A DNA stretch of 13,791 nt, from NCBI RefSeq assembly GCF_000611645.1, contig NW_014012146.1, forward strand, positions 1 to 13,791, in the 5' to 3' direction. Below, in pieces: positions 9,173 to 13,791 of the stretch. Source of the DNA: Monoraphidium neglectum. Lineage: Eukaryota; Chlorophyta; Chlorophyceae; Sphaeropleales; Selenastraceae. Under the pieces are notes generated by a model. It saw only the letters and a list, made by a program, of their open reading frames with translations, was not told the DNA's origin and made no database searches. The position numbers and the translations under genes were made by a program. Numbering within the stretch: position 1 is the first letter of the stretch; each line of letters starts with the position of its first letter.

Positions 9173-9180
9173 CATAAAAG
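9173..9180 (+). promoter_or_regulatory. Candidate TATA-like box for the secreted-protein gene
   Basis: CATAAAAG lies about 400 nt upstream of the ATG at 9583. CCAAT pentamers occur upstream at 8926-8930 and 8971-8975 (+) and 8993-8997 (-). A start near 9205, in the pyrimidine-rich TCATTCTCTCAATC stretch, would give a 5' UTR of about 375 nt. CAG acceptor-like sites near 9512 and 9555 would allow a 5' UTR intron. Confidence 0.3.
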
Positions 9181-9582
9181 CCTTCCACACTCATTCTCTC
9201 AATCATTGCATTATTCCGGAGAAGTTCCCGACGTGATCAATCGTCGCTCGAGACAAGTTTGGGCTCTTTGTGCCGGGTGCGCGGTGACCTGCCCAGCGGC
9301 CTCCGATCCACTATGTGTGCTGATTGTGATGCATAACAGCAAGCGCTGCCGGTGCTCGGGCGCGCCTGACAAAACCCGCCGAGCAGCAGCCACCAGGGCC
9401 AGCCCTTAGGCCACCCTCGGCGGCACCCGGTCTGGGCACAGCTGCAGGCCCTAGCTCTCCTCAACGGCTTTGCAACACGCTGCTGCGAGCCTGTTGCTAC
9501 TGTTGGATTGCAGGCACCAATTCTTCTAACCTGGAACTGCCCGTGTCACGCGCAGGTGCAGCTACAGCCACCACCGCACACT

Positions 9583-11570
9583 ATGAAGCTCTCCATCGTT
9601 ATCGCGGCTGCGGCTGCGCTGCTGGCGTTGTGCGCGGTTACGCCGGTCCAGGCCCTTGCCAAGGGTGACTGCATTGTCGGTGAGACGGTGCAATGGAAAA
9701 CCTGTGGGCTGCCCCGGCACGGCACGTGCTCTGTGCGACCTTCGTCCCTCCCGGAGTGCGCGTGTGCAGGAACCTTGAGCCCAAACAGCAATTCAGCGCC
9801 AGGCACTGCAGGGCTCTTTGCAGCGCCCTGCATCTCCTGCAGCGTCTTTCACGGCAAGGCTGGCCTCCTGCTCCTGATTGCAGCGCAACCGCGTGCCCCG
9901 CGGCGTGCAGTGCGCACCGCTGTCACCCCTGGCACTCCCACTCACACACGCCTCCTGGGCCCTGAGCAAACCCAATTCCTGCCTGCGACTCTTGTCCCCC
10001 ACAGAGCTGCCAATCACGGCGGGCGCCCTGGTCGGGCTTGACAAGAGCAAGTGAGCACCAGCAGGCATTGGTTCCGATGTGCCTGCCCACCACAGTTGCT
10101 AAAATTGCACTCGAGCATGATACCATTTTGCCGAAAGTGTTGACGGCATTGCATTCATGCGTTCGCTGCAAAGTGCCAAGTGATTGCAACCAAACACAAC
10201 TTAGCCAGGTAGCCCGGCTGTCCGCGCAGCGCTTTCCACCTCATATTTTCACCAAACAACCTCAGCACGTCCTGTGACAAGCCCATGCCAATGTCCCCAT
10301 GCGTCCGCTCTCAGGTTTGTCTACAAGGCCCCCTACACCGACTCCAAGGGTGCCGCCAAGAAGGTAGCCATCACTGTCACCCAGTCGTCAGCCTCCGACG
10401 GCGAGCGCGGCGCGGCGTCCGGCAAGGTCGCGGTGGTGTTCCCTGCGGGGACGCAGTGCAACTTCACCAACAGCGCGCTGGACAAGAAGGACCCCGGGTT
10501 TGCCGCCCTCAAGACTGCCCTCAAGGGCCTGACCATCGGTGGTGCCCCGGCCGGCTCCGGGTTCGGAAGTGAGCCGTCAGCCCGCCCCCCTCCCCTCCCG
10601 CCGCATCGACGAACTTGCGCGGGATTCGTGGTTTGTTCACAAGTCCTTGCACGCCTGTGCACGCAAGACGCACACGCGTACGGCCTCATCAGAGCTAATG
10701 GCAAGAGTTGCCCCCGCCCAATCGCACCCCTTCTCCGCCACCTCCCCCCACCTGCCTCCCCCTCCCAGTTGTTGTGGCCAACTTTGCCGGCAGCAGCTCC
10801 ACCACAAAGGGCACCACCACCGCGTCATCTTTCAGCGTCACCGGCACCCTCATTGACGTGAGCGCTCGCCTGCAGTGGCGCTGTGCTTGCCTTGGGTTCG
10901 CTGAAGTGTAGAGCCGTTGTCACTGGCCTGCAAAGGGGTTCAAGGCTATTGTGAAGCCCCCACCAGCTCCAGGCAAGAGCGTAGTCATTCGTACATGTTC
11001 ACACCCCCCCCCTTGATGTCCCCGTGCGCGCAGCTGGCGACCTCCACAGCTCTTCCCCTCACCCCCGGGGGCAGCAAGGGCTTCAAGCCCCAGTACACCT
11101 TCCCCCAGGGCAAGGTGCAGTTCCTCACCACCTTCTCGAAGAATGTGGGCAAGACACCCGTGTCTGGCAGCTTTGGCATCAACAGCACCGCCATCTCCGC
11201 TCTGCCGGCCGTAAAGACCGTCAGCTCGTGCAACCTCAACCTCAAGAAGGACAAGGCGTCTGGCGTCGCCAGCTTCAACCTGCTGTGCCAGAATTGGCGC
11301 GTGCAGGCAAGCTATTGACAGCATTCCCACTGGCCCCGGCTGGGCATAGGGGATGGGAACATGCCGAAATGCTTGGGCATCTTGGGTTGCAAGCAGTCTC
11401 GTAGATCGAAATGCCTGAGCCCTCCTCCGTAAATCCCCCCCTGTCTCCCGCAGCTGGCGCCCTACGTGGCGGGCGACCTCACCGCCCAGATTGTCTTCAA
11501 GCAGGCGACCGGCAAGGCTGCTGTCTCCATCAAGGCCACCGCCCCCCTCACCTCGGCCCGCATTTTCTAA
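9583..11570 (+). CDS. Secreted protein of unknown family, 6 exons
   Basis: Exons 9583-9679, 10005-10050, 10315-10568, 10769-10857, 11034-11306 and 11454-11570 total 876 nt, 291 residues, ending TAA. Residues 1-26 are a clear signal peptide (MKLSIVIAAAAALLAL, cleavage likely near VQA or ALA). The mature part has four cysteines (30, 96, 228, 247), enough for two disulphides, and two N-glycosylation sequons (NFT at 97, NST at 212). It is rich in Thr, Ser, Gly, Val and Lys with alternating hydrophobic stretches (KVAITVTQ, KVAVVFPAG, AQIVFKQ) that suggest a beta-sandwich fold. There is no internal membrane segment or GPI-like tail, so it is probably soluble and extracellular, vacuolar or wall-associated. 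I recognise no family and assign no function. The last intron appears to use a GC donor (CAG/GCAAGC at 11307). A GT donor six nt upstream (11301) also keeps frame and would drop Val-Gln. Confidence 0.8.
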
Positions 11571-13168
11571 GCTCATGCACTCGCATCAATGGCCTTGCTG
11601 CAAGCAAGCAGCCCGAGCCGTGTGCATGACTGCAGATCACAGCCTGACCTTGATATGCGCCCGGCGCAAGCCACTCATGCACGTGCAGCGAGTCGGCCGC
11701 CAGATTCCCACATGCATGAGCAGAGCTCGCTGCTGTACGCCCCATGACCGATCACCATTGCCGCATTTGTCAGACCACCGTCAACACATCCTGGCCCGCC
11801 AGCCTCACACGCCGCTGCATCTCGTGTGACCTTTGTGCCTGTCGCTGGTCCCCATGTTTGGCAGCCGGCGTGTGCTCTTGATTGGAAGAGCGCTCGCGGC
11901 TGACTCCTGTTGTGACAGTGCTCATCATCGTCGTCCACATCGGAACCTTGGGACTGCCACAAAATTCCACACATGGCTGCGTGTCAGTTGTGCTGCTGGC
12001 CGAGCTGCATTCCTGTGAGTGCACAATCGCATATCAGCAACATCTGTCAAAGCGGCACAGCTGGCTGTACAGGTGTGCACGCGCCCACCTTTTGTTGGCC
12101 ACACATGGCACCTTGCATGGTGATGTGCGTCAGCAAAGGTTTCCCGCGCCCCGGGCTGAATACCGGAGTGCTGGGAGACCCCATGCGGGCGTGGCTATGG
12201 TGACATTTGCAACGCCCATTGCACGCACAGTTATGCCGGCAACCTTTGGAACACAGCTGGTGTTGTGCCGCGGCGGCGGGCCTTGGCCTCTCTTGACACG
12301 AGGGCTATTTAATCATTTGCATGTGCCGGCCTCTGGCACCAGGAATAGAGGGGAAGAGAGTGAGTAAACAATGCAGGAAAATGCACCACCCACTACTTGT
12401 CCACGGGTATGTGGGCGCAATATCTGGGTTGAGGGTTGAGGGTTCAACCCTAAAACCTTGATCGGGAGCAGCCAGCTCGGGCATAGCAACACCTGTTTGT
12501 GAACTGGGGCCAAAGCTGCATTCCTTTTGAAAATTGGAATTGAGTCGCAGCGGCTGACCAGGCCAACTTTGTTTGGGCTGCACACAGCAAGCAGTGGCCT
12601 CCTTCAACAGCGAACATGGAAAGTTGCACGTGAGCCAGCGCAACACAATGTCAACTGCGGTGCCCAGAAACATCCACCAGCTGAATAGCCCGCAGGAATG
12701 GTGAGAGTAGCAGAAGCGCTTGCACATGATCTCCTGCGGTACGTATTGTGCACAGGCAACACAAGCGTGGCCCATCATGAAGGGCTGCGCTGGCGTCAGA
12801 GCAGTGTTCAATACATCAGAGGCAGAGCACACATCAGTGGCTGCAGGGTTACTTTGTGCACCATTGCTTGCAAAGTTGCGCAAACCACCGTGGTTTGATT
12901 GTGATCTGAGCAAAACAGCATGTACGATAGGAGTATATCAAAAATGCATATCGATTGACACAGCGTATGGGGCGCTCTATTGTCCCAAAAGCAACACCTC
13001 TGCATACAAACATCTGATTCAATCACGTGCGCTTCAATCACATGTAGATGTCAAGTTGAAGCACCCACCCTGGGAGGAACCCGTGTCGTCCTGCAGTCAT
13101 GCACACCCCTGCCGCCAATGTATGTTGCCGCGCCGCCGTCAGGTTGCCACCACCGCCGCTGCAAGAAC
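11571..13168. other. 1.6-kb convergent intergenic region
   Basis: This lies between the stop of the secreted-protein gene and the stop of the ACR3 gene, so it should hold both 3' UTRs. No TGTAA was found downstream of either stop, unlike at the two minus-strand genes. The longest open frame is 202 codons on the minus strand (12305-12913); it starts at TTG and is Cys-rich without motifs. Part is AT-richer than the rest (about 12880-13040). It contains a telomere-like repeat at 12426-12455. Confidence 0.45.
12426..12455. repeat. Short telomere-like repeat with inverted junction
   Basis: Two GGGTTGA units and one GGGTTCA run into CCCTAAAA, so the strand sense flips at GGGTTCAACCC. CCCTAAAA is the complement of TTTTAGGG, the Chlamydomonas-type telomere unit. 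Only about four units are present. Confidence 0.6.
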
Positions 13169-13466
13169 TCATCTGTGCAGCACGGCGTCATCAGAGACAT
13201 CTCCCTTCCCGCCGCCAGCACCCGCCGGAGCGCTCGTGTAGGGCTGTCCACGCACGTTGCTGCCCGCTGGTGCCGCCCCCAGCACCGCGACGCCGAGGCC
13301 CAGGCGCCTGTCCCGGTCATCCCACCAGCGGCGCTTGACCCACAGCGCCACGTACACGAGGGCCAGCAGCACGGGCACCTCGATCAGCGGGCCCACGGTT
13401 GCCGCCAGCGCCTCTGAGCTCTGTAGGCCGAATGTGCCGACAGCCACAGCAATCGCGAGCTCGAAG
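13169..13466 (-). CDS. ACR3: ACR3-type arsenite efflux transporter, last exon
   Basis: The exon starts after the acceptor ATTTGCAG on the minus strand at 13466 and ends at TGA (13171-13169), giving 98 residues. It opens with FELAIAVAVGTFGLQSSEAL and continues ATVGPLIEVPVLLALVYVAL and WVKRRWW. This is the diagnostic C-terminal pair of membrane segments of ACR3 (BASS superfamily, ten membrane segments), normally preceded by SNN, whose codons would lie in the previous exon. ACR3 exports As(III) across the plasma membrane or tonoplast as a proton antiporter; the conserved glutamates in FELAIA and PLIEVPV are both present. ACR3 occurs in algae, mosses and ferns but not flowering plants. The helix is followed by a polar tail of about 50 residues ending DDAVLHR. 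Positions 13467-13791 look like intron, so the rest of the gene lies beyond the window. Confidence 0.93.
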
Positions 13467-13791
13467 CTGCAAATGCGCGCGGGGGTGGGGTGGACCGGGT
13501 TGATGGCGTGGTGGTGGTGTTGAAAGGCGTGCCCAGGCAATTGTGAGCCCTTGGTTTGCCGCGGCGGTGGCAAAATACAGGCTCAGGAAACTTGTGGTGG
13601 AGGTTCAAGCAGACACAAGCCTTGCGCCGATGCGCCCTGAGATGCTGGAGGCGCAAGCAACCTGGCTGCCCTGTTGTATTGGCGCCCTAAGTTCAGGGCG
13701 CCGTGTGCCAGTGCGTGAACGGCAGCGTGTTGTTCGCAGAGCCGCTGGGGGCCCCACTTCTCAACAGCAGACAGCCGCAAACCTCACACGG
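13467..13791 (-). other. Intron of the ACR3 gene
   Basis: No ACR3-like frame continues upstream of the acceptor at 13467-13468, and a C-rich stretch precedes it on the minus strand. The expected preceding motif, a hydrophobic segment ending in SNN, was not found up to the window edge. Confidence 0.6.

Larger units (their letters stand above)
7453..9582. other. 2.1-kb divergent intergenic region without a recognisable gene
   Basis: This separates two divergently transcribed genes. Base composition is more balanced than in the exons, and no ORF has family motifs or codon bias. It must contain both promoters. Visible structure: a 10-nt direct repeat GAACCGCTAG at 7488-7497 and 7539-7548, close to the start of the minus gene; TGGTGACA at 7683-7690 and 7701-7708; a perfect hairpin at 8220-8246; and CCAAT pentamers plus a TATA-like box near the plus gene. 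No tRNA or snRNA could be assembled. Confidence 0.5.

Noticed and set aside
8895..9206. 103-codon ATG-started minus-strand frame
   Set aside because: No motif and mixed codon use; it overlaps the CCAAT/TATA promoter candidate of the plus-strand gene.
11031..11459. Exons 5 and 6 of the secreted-protein gene both begin CGCAG/CTGGCG, suggesting exon duplication
   Set aside because: Similarity stops after Leu-Ala; the rest of the two exons does not align.
11882..12367. 161-codon plus-strand frame downstream of the secreted-protein gene
   Set aside because: Begins at TTG, has no family features, and the region lacks coding bias.
12305..12913. A 202-codon open frame on the minus strand
   Set aside because: It starts at TTG, is Cys-rich, has no recognised motif, includes the telomere-like repeat, and lies in the likely 3' UTR of ACR3. 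Length alone is weak evidence here.

Overview
The window looks like an ordinary piece of nuclear chromosome from a chlorophyte green alga. The coding exons are GC-rich and third-position biased. Introns are short (about 130-350 nt) with GTGAG/GTGCG/GTGGG donors and C/T-rich CAG acceptors. Two minus-strand genes each have a TGTAA polyadenylation pentamer about 270 nt past the stop, and CA microsatellites are common. The gene families fit too: a plant-type phytol kinase, a DUF4149/TMEM205 protein, a plastid-targeted coiled-coil membrane protein and an ACR3 arsenite transporter. No prokaryotic operon, virus, CRISPR array or intact transposon was seen.

Layout, left to right. (1) 257-1149 (+): 3' half of a phytol kinase (VTE5/FOLK family), three exons; its 5' part lies off the left edge. 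(2) 1150-2102: tail-to-tail 3' intergenic space. (3) 2103-4459 (-): complete TMEM205-like gene, eight exons, including adjacent microexons of 17 and 18 nt that encode the family's signature loop. (4) 4460-5486: intergenic, with the 3' UTR of the next gene and one orphan ORF. (5) 5487-7452 (-): five-exon gene for a 317-aa protein with a probable plastid transit peptide, coiled coil, two membrane segments and a polyglutamine tail. (6) 7453-9582: 2.1 kb without a recognisable gene, containing a perfect hairpin and a candidate promoter (CCAAT pentamers, TATA-like box) for gene 7. (7) 9583-11570 (+): six-exon gene for a 291-aa secreted protein of no family I recognise, probably with one GC-AG intron. 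(8) 11571-13168: 1.6 kb intergenic with a short telomere-like repeat. (9) 13169-13466 (-): last exon of an ACR3 arsenite efflux gene; its upstream exons lie past the right edge.

The genes are separate transcription units in the order + - - + - and show no obvious shared pathway. Exon structures were rebuilt by hand, by joining frames across GT(GC)/AG sites and checking that each total is divisible by three. The main doubts are the first exon of the TMEM205-like gene and the exon-5 donor of the secreted-protein gene. I see no convincing new multi-gene system. The most interesting items are the double microexon and the two proteins without a recognised family (secreted; plastid coiled-coil).
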